42,536 nucleotides of DNA. It comes from Candidatus Villigracilaceae bacterium (GTDB taxonomy: Bacteria > Chloroflexota > Anaerolineae > Anaerolineales > Villigracilaceae). The stretch lies in the NCBI GenBank assembly GCA_026645935.1, contig JAPKMP010000027.1, forward strand, positions 1 through 42,536. The letters are read 5' to 3'. The position numbers were made by a program, and so were the translations under genes. Positions 1 through 8,774 of the stretch are shown in pieces; positions within the stretch are counted from its first letter, which is position 1; each line of letters opens with the position of its first letter. The notes below the pieces were generated by a model that was given only the letters and a program-made list of their open reading frames with translations, ran no database searches and was not told the DNA's origin.

Positions 1-12
1 AGTCCGGAGGCT

Positions 13-423
13 CTACTGCTGGGGTACAAAATTTTGAGGTCGGAACTTATACCCGTACACGATCAACCCGCGCTCATCGCCGTCGTTCCTCATCTTGCGG
101 GTGACCATTTCGACGGGCATGCCGATCTGGACTTCGGAATTATCCACATCGGTCAATTGAGCTGTGAGCATGGGTCCTTCATCCAATTTGATGAGCGCCA
201 CAGTGTAGGGAGCCTGCGATTCGTAACCGGCAGGGGCCTCGTAAATGGTCGTGAAGGAATACACTTCACCTTTACCGCTAAAAGTATATAAATCTTTGGC
301 TTCATCGCCGCAGTTTGGGCAGACGTCGCGTGGGGGGAAGATCTTGTGATCGCAATGCGGGCAAACCTCCCCAACCAGTCCATATCGCTGTTTTTTGAGG
401 CGCCAATGTCGGGGGATTTCCAT
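13..423 (-). CDS. Zn-ribbon/OB-fold protein (DUF35 family)
   Basis: A 136-residue protein of the two-domain DUF35 type: an N-terminal rubredoxin-like zinc ribbon followed by an OB fold. The zinc ligands are visible as two CxxC pairs, Cys21/Cys24 and Cys35/Cys38. The rest (GKGEVYSFTTIYEAPAGY, then VALIKLDEGPMLTAQL) is the usual OB-fold pattern of this family. Members generally pair with a thiolase or SCP-x-like acyl-CoA enzyme, often the neighbouring gene, and are thought to bind acyl-CoA or support the partner enzyme. The gene runs leftward, so such a partner would lie just outside the window; this is inference. The ATG is preceded by a purine-rich AAGGAA stretch on the minus strand. Length is normal and both domains are intact. 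Confidence 0.85.
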   Translation of the reverse strand: MEIPRHWRLKKQRYGLVGEVCPHCDHKIFPPRDVCPNCGDEAKDLYTFSGKGEVYSFTTIYEAPAGYESQAPYTVALIKLDEGPMLTAQLTDVDNSEVQIGMPVEMVTRKMRNDGDERGLIVYGYKFRPQNFVPQQ

Positions 424-669
424 GTTCTTGTTGTTCCTTTCTCGAACTCTATTCTATCCAGCGCGACTCTCAAAGACTATCAGGATTGACTTTCAAGATA
501 TTCCCGAAACGGACTCGTCTTGTCTGGAAATCCTTTCATTTGCGCATGAAACTGTTTCCCGACTCTCACCTTTGTAAGTGGTAAGACGAGTACTGCGCGT
601 AGTCAAATTGATGATTAACTCTTGACTTAAGGAAAGTGATTGAGAAAGATTTGTCGATAGCAGTCATTT

Positions 670-2079
670 TTATAAGACAGATGCTGGGCGATGCTTCCAA
701 TGGTGTGTCGCTTGCTCGAAGGCATACGCCAGTTGCAGGACTCCCCAATCATCCTGATGCCTCCCTACGATCTGCAATCCGACGGGCAAACCCGATGATG
801 AGAACCCACCCGGGACTGAAATTGCCGGGTTTCCCACCGTGGAAATAAAATAACAGGATTTCATCCAATCAACATAGGTATGCATTTCTTCGTCATTGAT
901 CATTTCAGGATAAGGTTTCTCGACATCGAACGGCAGGACTTGACTCACTGGCAGAACCAAAAATTCGTATTTTTCCATAAACTCGCGCAGGCGATGAAAT
1001 AACCGCGTCCGGTTTATTTCCACTCGGGCGAGATAAGGACCAGTAAGGGATTTGCCTTGTTCGATATTCCAGATCACGGTGTCTTTCAGTTTATCCTGAT
1101 GTTCCCGGTATTCTGTCTCTAGACCCGCTTCGAAGCTCCACGCGCGCCAGGCTTTGAAAATTTCATCGGCGCCGGAAAAATCGGGTTCCGATTCATCGAC
1201 GATGCAGCCCAGCGCCTCGAATACGGGACGGGCTGAATTCACGACCGCCAGCACTTCGCGCTCATACGGCAATCCCAGATTGATCCAAGCAATGCGCGTA
1301 TTTTTGAAATCGCGTTCCAATGGCAGGGAAAACTTCGAGCCGGGGTCAAGCAATGAGATGGGCGAAAGAGTCGAAGGTCCGGCGAGAGCCGAGAGGAGCA
1401 GTGCCACATCGGAAACAGTACGAGCCATCGGTCCATCCACAGACAATGTGAACCATCCCATCTCCGATGGGTAAGAAGGGACCCGCCCGGGCGAGGGTCT
1501 CAGCCCGACGACATTGCAAAAATTTGCCGGGTTCCGAAGCGAGCCGCCCATGTCGCTTCCATCGGCGATGGGGATCAAGCCGCATGCCAGAGCCGCTGCC
1601 GCGCCGCCGCTGCTTCCTCCGCAGGTTTTGCCTGGATCAAATGGATTGCGCGTCGCGCCGAAAACGGGATTGAAAGTCTGCGACCCGGCTCCAAACTCAG
1701 GGACGTTTGTCTTGCCGACCGAAATCGCGCCTGCGCTTTTGATGCGTTCGACAACGAGCGAGTCGCTATCGGGAATGAAATCCTTGTAGATCGGCGAACC
1801 GAACGTGGTGCGGATGCCTCGCGTGAGCTGCAGATCCTTGTGTGCGATCGGCAAACCGTGCAAAATGCCGGGATTTTCTCCGCGCAAAATGGCGGTATCT
1901 GCGTGGTCCGCTTCTTTCATCGCTCCTTCAGCTGTCAGTGTAACGATCGCGTTGACCTTCGGATTGACACGCTCGATCTGCGCCAGATGCGCGGAGAGGA
2001 CTTCGCGCGCGGAGATTTCTTTATTTCGCAGCATACGTGCAAGGTCGACGGCGGGAAGGAAGCAGAGATTGGTTGTCAT
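670..2079 (-). CDS. Amidase signature family enzyme
   Basis: A 469-residue amidase signature hydrolase. The Ser-cisSer-Lys triad can be placed: Lys81 in AHKDLQLTRG, Ser156 in the glycine/serine-rich GGSSGGAAAALACG, and Ser180 in the nucleophile motif DMGGSLRNPA. The C-terminus has the family's usual ending (FSSSGLPVGLQIVGRHQDDWGVL). It hydrolyses C-N amide bonds; substrate cannot be read from sequence. The GatA subunit of the tRNA amidotransferase is less likely, because no gatB or gatC is adjacent and the C-terminal half is not GatA-like. It appears to be a single gene. Length is usual for standalone amidases (about 450-500 residues). The start is an ATG and the N-terminus (AVDLARMLRNKEISAREVLSAHLA split across the first helix) aligns with typical family N-termini. 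Confidence 0.9.
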   Translation of the reverse strand: MTTNLCFLPAVDLARMLRNKEISAREVLSAHLAQIERVNPKVNAIVTLTAEGAMKEADHADTAILRGENPGILHGLPIAHKDLQLTRGIRTTFGSPIYKDFIPDSDSLVVERIKSAGAISVGKTNVPEFGAGSQTFNPVFGATRNPFDPGKTCGGSSGGAAAALACGLIPIADGSDMGGSLRNPANFCNVVGLRPSPGRVPSYPSEMGWFTLSVDGPMARTVSDVALLLSALAGPSTLSPISLLDPGSKFSLPLERDFKNTRIAWINLGLPYEREVLAVVNSARPVFEALGCIVDESEPDFSGADEIFKAWRAWSFEAGLETEYREHQDKLKDTVIWNIEQGKSLTGPYLARVEINRTRLFHRLREFMEKYEFLVLPVSQVLPFDVEKPYPEMINDEEMHTYVDWMKSCYFISTVGNPAISVPGGFSSSGLPVGLQIVGRHQDDWGVLQLAYAFEQATHHWKHRPASVL

Positions 2080-2218
2080 GAAATTGGCCGGTTTGGAAAA
2101 TGAATGATGGATTTTACCCTTGATTTCCCGAGTAGCTTCATCCGCTATCTCCGATTATTTGCCCTCGTTGACTTTGACGCGCGATTTTGCTAGGATGGAA
2201 TTGACATTCGAGGGACCC

Positions 2219-2773
2219 ATGGCACATAACAATCAAGTCAGATCTCAACAGACAAAACAAAAACCTGCCAAAGGAAAAGAGGCGGATAAAAATAATTCAC
2301 CCAACTCCTTGCTTACGAACGTCGGCATTGCCTCGGGGATTCTTGCCATCCTTGCGGCGGTCGTCGCCATCATCAACAGTTGGATCGACATTGAATTGAA
2401 AATCAGCCCGACCCTGACACCCGCTATGATCGCCACAGCAACCCCAACTTTGACTCCCTCTCTGACCCCTCCTCCCACGCCATTGTACACTCCCGGACCT
2501 CTCACTTTCATCGAGCGCCCGGAACAAATCACCGCGGGCAACGATGTAAGGGTCATTGTCCAAGCGTGGGAAGGGGCGTTGTGTTATCTCGAATTTTACA
2601 CTCCCGACGAAAATAAGAGTGAGGCGGATGGCTTGGGTCCAATCAGTCCGGATAGTTTCAGAAGATGCGCCTGGATTTGGAAGATCAACCGCAACACCAG
2701 TGAAGGCACAGGCAAGATCGTCGTGCGAGTCGGCGAATTCGAAGAGACGCATCCAATTGAAATTTTGCCTTGA
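2219..2773 (+). CDS. Membrane-anchored protein with Thr/Pro linker
   Basis: A protein of 184 residues from the ATG at 2219, which has a GAGGG ribosome-binding sequence just before it; a longer reading to 2120 is open but lacks such a site. Layout: a basic, Gln/Lys-rich cytoplasmic N-terminus (about 1-35), one hydrophobic segment (VGIASGILAILAAVVAII), a Thr/Pro-rich spacer (TPTLTPSLTPPPTPLYTPG), then a compact extracytoplasmic domain with two cysteines (ALCYLEF and RRCAWIW) that could form a disulfide. I do not recognise the C-terminal domain; its beta-rich pattern ending in GKIVVRVGEFEETHPIEI looks Ig-like. Thr/Pro spacers of this kind are frequent in exported Chloroflexota proteins. Function unknown. 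Confidence 0.75.
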   Translation: MAHNNQVRSQQTKQKPAKGKEADKNNSPNSLLTNVGIASGILAILAAVVAIINSWIDIELKISPTLTPAMIATATPTLTPSLTPPPTPLYTPGPLTFIERPEQITAGNDVRVIVQAWEGALCYLEFYTPDENKSEADGLGPISPDSFRRCAWIWKINRNTSEGTGKIVVRVGEFEETHPIEILP

Positions 2774-2830
2774 TATGGATTTGTGGTTTTGAAGATGCCT
2801 CGGCGGCGAAAGGTGCCGGGACTTGTGGTT

Positions 2831-3496
2831 TTATCCTCTCTTCAACCGATAAGAAAGGATGAAGGGATCGAGTCTTTCCGGGTAACCGTCGATGTGATAG
2901 GCGACGAGGTAGCCGCGATGCTCCTCCACCGAGAAGGGCCAGGGTGAGACGTTGATCTCGCTGTCTTCCACATGGTAATCGACGGCTAATTCTTCATCTT
3001 CGCCGTTGCGTGGAAAGATCGAGATACTGCCCGAGGCGGGAACATCGAAGCAGAATTGAAACGAGAGGGTATCCAACAGGTTGGTGATGCGGTCCATCCG
3101 GTCGAAGAGAACGCGGGAGAGGTTATGTTTCTCCAGCTGCTCGTCGATCCCTTTCGTAAAATCCGCATGTAATTTCCTGCGGACCCCGGACGTTCCATGA
3201 CCCGCCAGCCGCCGAAAGTGATATTTGACGATGGTGTCCGCGATGATGTCGGAGCATTCCATGTCGAAACCGCAGCGGGCAATGACATCCCATTCTTCAT
3301 CGGGGATGGAGCCGATGGGGGAGGTATCGAGATAGCCGTAGCCTCTGTCGTGCAAGCCCATGCCCATGATCATTGAATCCCGCTCGATGGGCGGAGAATC
3401 GAAGAGGTCATTGCCCCAGAGCATTGCCAGCGTGCCGACCAGTTTGAGATGTTCCGACTGCGGGGTGACGATCTTTCTGCGTTTGGATTTGAACAT
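2831..3496 (-). CDS. DUF3891-like protein
   Basis: A 221-residue soluble protein without signal peptide or membrane segment. The N-terminal part (TPQSEHLKLVGTLAMLWG, then MGMGLHDRGYGYLD) resembles DUF3891 proteins, which have conserved His and Asp residues arranged like an all-helical metal-binding HD-type fold. Conserved-looking polar residues include His17, His49-Asp50 and a later KYHFRRL. The C-terminal 60 residues are beta-rich and end in a basic tail. No catalytic role is established for this family. The assignment rests on memory of the motif layout and not on a search. It is a lone gene convergent with the gene at 2219. Confidence 0.6.
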   Translation of the reverse strand: MFKSKRRKIVTPQSEHLKLVGTLAMLWGNDLFDSPPIERDSMIMGMGLHDRGYGYLDTSPIGSIPDEEWDVIARCGFDMECSDIIADTIVKYHFRRLAGHGTSGVRRKLHADFTKGIDEQLEKHNLSRVLFDRMDRITNLLDTLSFQFCFDVPASGSISIFPRNGEDEELAVDYHVEDSEINVSPWPFSVEEHRGYLVAYHIDGYPERLDPFILSYRLKRG

Positions 3497-3824
3497 GGAG
3501 GTCTCCAGTGGCGTGGTAAAGCGATTCTAAATAATTTTCATGCAAAAGTCATACCATTATCTTGCTCAAGGCGGCGTCCCCAACGCCTGGGACTGCGGCG
3601 GGAGCAGTCCTTTAAGAGGTCTATTGTAAAACCGGTCTTACGAACGTGACAGCCCAGATTAATTCCTATTGGGAGGAATATGGACCAGTAGTCCAAATGG
3701 GTGATATGAATCCTGGTCGCATGCAAAGCAAATGTAAGGTTTGGCACGCAAAACTTCTTTGCGGACATCCCAGGACATTGTATATTTAATTATCGATGCA
3801 TTTCGTCATAAAAAGGAGAATAAA
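3497..3824. other. Intergenic region with two hairpins
   Basis: A gap of 328 bases between divergent genes. It holds two adjacent hairpins at 3573-3587 (GGCGT with ACGCC) and 3590-3610 (GGACTGC with GCAGTCC), enclosed by AAG and CTT. They look like another dispersed repeat, not a terminator, because neither flanking gene ends here. A possible promoter for the gene at 3825 is the A/T-rich TATATTTAATTAT near 3780-3793. No coding sequence is convincing in this interval. Confidence 0.5.
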
Positions 3825-4229
3825 ATGACCTACCGATTTCTATCCCTTATGAATTCGATCGCCCTTGCCGTGTTCGGTGCGATGTTCTTTATCATGCCGC
3901 AGTTCGCCCTTGAATTGTTCGGCACCGAAACGTACGAGGCAACCATCTTTGTGGCGCGTGTCCTTGGCAGCGCGTTGCTCCTGGCGGGCATGTTCATTTG
4001 GATGGCGAAGGACCTGGTGGAGAGCCGCGCCGAGAGGACCATGGCGATCATGTTGTTGGTCAGTTCGATTGTCGGCTTCATTCTGACATTGGTGGGAATG
4101 GTCTGGGTGGATGTGATCCGCGCGAACGGTTGGACCCTGCTGGTGCTGCATATCCTTTTCGTACTGGGGTACGGATATTTGATCTCCGGAGTTACGATCG
4201 TCAGAAACCAACAGCAAAAACAGGTTTAG
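3825..4229 (+). CDS. Small integral membrane protein
   Basis: A 134-residue membrane protein with four predicted hydrophobic segments: about residues 6-25 (SLMNSIALAVFGAMFFIM), 39-60 (ATIFVARVLGSALLLAGMF), 72-95 (AIMLLVSSIVGFILTLVGMV) and 103-125. Start chosen at the ATG at 3825, which follows AAGGAG at the correct distance; a 28-residue upstream extension is open but has no such site. It resembles small DUF4345-type or DoxX-like four-helix membrane proteins in layout, but I cannot name a family with confidence. A strong hairpin followed by T-residues at 4298-4331 ends the unit. Function unknown. Confidence 0.75.
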   Translation: MTYRFLSLMNSIALAVFGAMFFIMPQFALELFGTETYEATIFVARVLGSALLLAGMFIWMAKDLVESRAERTMAIMLLVSSIVGFILTLVGMVWVDVIRANGWTLLVLHILFVLGYGYLISGVTIVRNQQQKQV

Positions 4230-4297
4230 CCCGCCTTTGTTTCAGGATTGTCATTCAGGTTGATTGTGGCAATCAGGATGCGATTTCGAATTAAATT

Positions 4298-4331
4298 GGT
4301 CTCGTGGACTTGACATCCCGGGACCGTTTTT
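4298..4331 (+). terminator. Hairpin terminator, dispersed-repeat type
   Basis: GGTCTCG at 4298-4304 pairs with CGGGACC at 4319-4325 (one G-U pair), with a short inner GGA/TCC stem, followed by GTTTTT. It lies 69 bases after the stop of the membrane protein and before the promoter of the next gene. The whole element, including the loop, is repeated at 6095-6132. Confidence 0.75.
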
Positions 4332-4339
4332 CATTAACC

Positions 4340-4350
4340 TATGATATAAA
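4340..4350 (+). promoter_or_regulatory. Probable -10 element close to start codon
   Basis: TATGATATAAA contains two overlapping -10 candidates: TATGAT (4340-4345) and TATAAA (4345-4350), the latter with an upstream TG as in extended -10 sites. The ATG at 4358 is only 7 bases after TATAAA. No Shine-Dalgarno sequence precedes it, so a leaderless transcript is likely. Confidence 0.5.
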
Positions 4351-4357
4351 CCTTGGC

Positions 4358-5518
4358 ATGACACAACAAGGCTTCTTGATCATTTCTGATATTACAGGCT
4401 ATTCGAAGTATGTCAACGAATCGGAGCTTGAACACGCGCGTGACAGCCTGACCGCTCTGCTGAATCTGTTGATTCGGCACACGCAATCTCCGCTGGTGAT
4501 TTCAAAACTGGAGGGCGATGCGGTGTTTTCGTATGCGCCCGCGGGCGGATTTTTTCAGGGACAAAGCCTGCTGGATATGATCGAGACCACCTATGTATCT
4601 TTTCGCAAAGCCTTGGAACTGATGGTGCTCAATACGACCTGCCCATGCAATGCCTGCCGAAACCTGCCCAACCTCGACTTGAAGTTCTTCGTTCATTATG
4701 GTTCTTTCATAACCCAGAAATTGGGAAACTTCACTGAACTAGTGGGGAATGACGTCAATTTGGTGCATCGCCTGGCGAAGAATCAGATCAAGGAAAAGAT
4801 GGGCTTCAAGGCATATGCCGCTTTTACCCAGCCGGTGATGGATTCGTTGGGACTGGCTGATTTTCAAAATAGCCTGGCGCCGCATCGCGAGACCTTCGCG
4901 GACGTGGGCGAAGTGCAAATGTACGTGCATGATATGCATCAAGTGTGGGAACGCTTGAAGGAAAGAGTCAGGATCGAGGTCCGACCAGAAGAGGCGGTGC
5001 TCATTCGTGAGTACGTGTTCCCCATCCCTGCTTCCATTTTGTGGGAGTACATGACGAAGCCCGAATACCGTGCCATCCTGCTTGGAGTGCATAACGTGGA
5101 GCTTCGAAATCAGGCACAGGGACGCACGGCGGTCGATTCGGTTTATCTCTGCTACCACGGCAAGATGGAATCTCAGCAATGTATCTTGGACTGGCAGCCC
5201 TACGAGGGGTATACGATAAATAGTACAACTCCTCTCGGTGTGAACTTTAACATGACATACAATTTGGAGCCCACCGCAAATGGGACGCGTTTGATCAACT
5301 TGTATGGAAAGGCGCGCGGATCGCGGATCATGTGCATGATAAGTGACTTGCTTCAGAAGATCATGTTTGCCCCGCAAACTGACAAGAATGTGGAACTACT
5401 GCGTCAACGCATCCAACAAGACCTTGCCGATGGAACTGCGTTTGTCTCTCCGCCCATTGAAGTGGACAAGGATCAGGTCGCTTCGCTTGCAACCCAGGCG
5501 CTGAGCCATGAACATTAA
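4358..5518 (+). CDS. DUF2652 cyclase-fold plus SRPBCC protein
   Basis: A 386-residue two-domain protein. Residues about 1-200 are DUF2652, a relative of class III nucleotidyl cyclases: FLIISDITGYSKYV gives the first metal-binding aspartate and ISKLEGDAVFSYAP the second. A CPCNACRNL segment (about residues 90-98) supplies three cysteines. Residues about 220-360 look like an SRPBCC (START-like) ligand-binding domain: EYVFPIPASILWEYMTKPEY at its start and an amphipathic helix at its end. The first domain may bind or cyclise a nucleotide and the second bind a hydrophobic ligand; neither activity is established. Start is at the ATG 4358; the longer open frame to 4304 would pass through the terminator hairpin and promoter. 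A bidirectional terminator follows. Confidence 0.8.
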   Translation: MTQQGFLIISDITGYSKYVNESELEHARDSLTALLNLLIRHTQSPLVISKLEGDAVFSYAPAGGFFQGQSLLDMIETTYVSFRKALELMVLNTTCPCNACRNLPNLDLKFFVHYGSFITQKLGNFTELVGNDVNLVHRLAKNQIKEKMGFKAYAAFTQPVMDSLGLADFQNSLAPHRETFADVGEVQMYVHDMHQVWERLKERVRIEVRPEEAVLIREYVFPIPASILWEYMTKPEYRAILLGVHNVELRNQAQGRTAVDSVYLCYHGKMESQQCILDWQPYEGYTINSTTPLGVNFNMTYNLEPTANGTRLINLYGKARGSRIMCMISDLLQKIMFAPQTDKNVELLRQRIQQDLADGTAFVSPPIEVDKDQVASLATQALSHEH

Positions 5519-5548
5519 TTGTCACACCCCAAGACCGCGCGTATAAAT

Positions 5549-5578
5549 AAAAAATCCCGGAACTCTCCGAGATTTTTT
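5549..5578. terminator. Bidirectional rho-independent terminator
   Basis: AAAAAATC at 5549-5556 pairs with GATTTTTT at 5571-5578 and CGGA with TCCG inside it, with one mismatch and a four-base loop. A-run and T-run on either side let it work on both strands. It sits between the convergent DUF2652 gene and the small gene ending at 5595. Confidence 0.85.
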
Positions 5579-5594
5579 TCCTTATACCATGTGA

Positions 5595-5816
5595 TTATGC
5601 AGTAATCAAAGCCTGCTCAACTTCTAAAGGCAATTCCAGAAAGACGAAATGACTATTGTGGAAGAGATAATCTTCGCCGCTTTCATCAACGATTCGCACG
5701 AAATCATCTTTTTCTGCGCGCTCATCGGGGATGATTTCGTAAATCTTACGCGGAATTAGAGATGCTTCGTAATCCTTGTTATTAATACAGAGGGCATATT
5801 GTTTTTTTGTTTTCAT
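5595..5816 (-). CDS. Small conserved protein, second gene of pair
   Basis: A 73-residue acidic protein with no membrane segment: a short beta start (KKQYALCINNKDYEASL), a central RKIYEIIPDERAEKDDFVRI and an ending that contains ESGEDYLFHNSHFVFLELP. The layout suggests a small all-beta SH3-like barrel. I recall similar unnamed proteins in Chloroflexi and cyanobacteria, generally beside a partner like the gene at 5819. It begins 2 bases after that gene's stop, so the two are translated from one message. A toxin-antitoxin role could be imagined from the size and pairing but no toxin fold is recognisable. Function unknown. Confidence 0.75.
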   Translation of the reverse strand: MKTKKQYALCINNKDYEASLIPRKIYEIIPDERAEKDDFVRIVDESGEDYLFHNSHFVFLELPLEVEQALITA

Positions 5817-5818
5817 GG

Positions 5819-6061
5819 TTATTCATCCAAATATCGCTTGATCTTAATGTCTTTTCGACCAATTCCGTGGGCTTCATACCAGTGAAGTTCCACACGGCGG
5901 ATTTGTCCGTTCGGGATTCTGACGCTGGCAAGACCTTTCAACTTACGCCATCGCCCGTGCCCGTGTGTCTTTTGCAGGTAATCAAGAACGCGGATACTGG
6001 AACCGACGGCAATGATTTCTATGGCTTCAATGTTCCCAATGATTTCGAAATCCATAGCCAT
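5819..6061 (-). CDS. Small conserved protein, first gene of pair
   Basis: An 80-residue basic protein. The pattern EIIAVGSSIRVLDYL, GHGRWRKLKGLASVRIPNG and RRVELHWYEAHGIGRKDIKI is that of an unnamed family I have seen in cyanobacteria and Chloroflexi, where it lies next to the family at 5595. The many Arg, Lys and His residues and the RWRKLKG core could suit nucleic-acid binding, which is inference. Two ATG codons lie 6 bases apart (6061 and 6055). TTAAACT directly upstream resembles a -10 box, so the second ATG with a leaderless message is possible. Function unknown. Confidence 0.75.
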   Translation of the reverse strand: MAMDFEIIGNIEAIEIIAVGSSIRVLDYLQKTHGHGRWRKLKGLASVRIPNGQIRRVELHWYEAHGIGRKDIKIKRYLDE

Positions 6062-6094
6062 AGTTTAACACGAAACATGGGCTACGATGCCCAA

Positions 6095-6132
6095 AAAACG
6101 GTCTCGTGGACATTACGTCCCGAGACCGTTTT
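6095..6132. terminator. Perfect hairpin terminator, repeat of 4298 element
   Basis: AAAACGGTCTCG at 6095-6106 pairs perfectly over 12 bases with CGAGACCGTTTT at 6121-6132. Read on the minus strand it is followed by a run of T, so it can terminate the helicase operon that ends at 6257. Sequence and loop match the element at 4298-4331 closely. Confidence 0.8.
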
Positions 6133-6177
6133 ACATCTTTGAATCGGCGGACTAAAGTCCTTCCTCAGTTCGTGAAA

Positions 6178-6219
6178 GTCGAACACCTGCACTTGCGTCA
6201 GGTGCAGTGTGAATTCGAC
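6178..6219. repeat. Intergenic imperfect palindrome
   Basis: GTCGAA at 6178-6183 pairs with TTCGAC at 6214-6219, and CTGCAC at 6187-6192 with GTGCAG at 6202-6207, giving a long imperfect hairpin. It lies 3' of the helicase gene, has no T-tract, and looks like a dispersed palindromic element. Confidence 0.55.
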
Positions 6220-6230
6220 TCGTTGTGCGA

Positions 6231-6256
6231 ATTCATCATTCCGCATTCATCCTTCA

Positions 6257-6265
<9 letters not shown>
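6231..6265. repeat. Degenerate heptanucleotide tandem repeat
   Basis: Five consecutive 7-base units can be read: ATTCATC, ATTCCGC, ATTCATC, CTTCATC, ATTTGCT. The tract covers the stop codon (TGA at 6257-6259) of the helicase gene. It resembles the heptanucleotide STRR repeats known from cyanobacteria. Confidence 0.6.
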
Positions 6266-8761
<2,496 letters not shown>

Positions 8762-8774
8762 AGCTTTCAATGGA

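Noticed and set aside
1154-2103. Plus-strand open frames opposite the amidase gene
   Set aside because: They are shadows of the amidase, which holds a complete catalytic triad.
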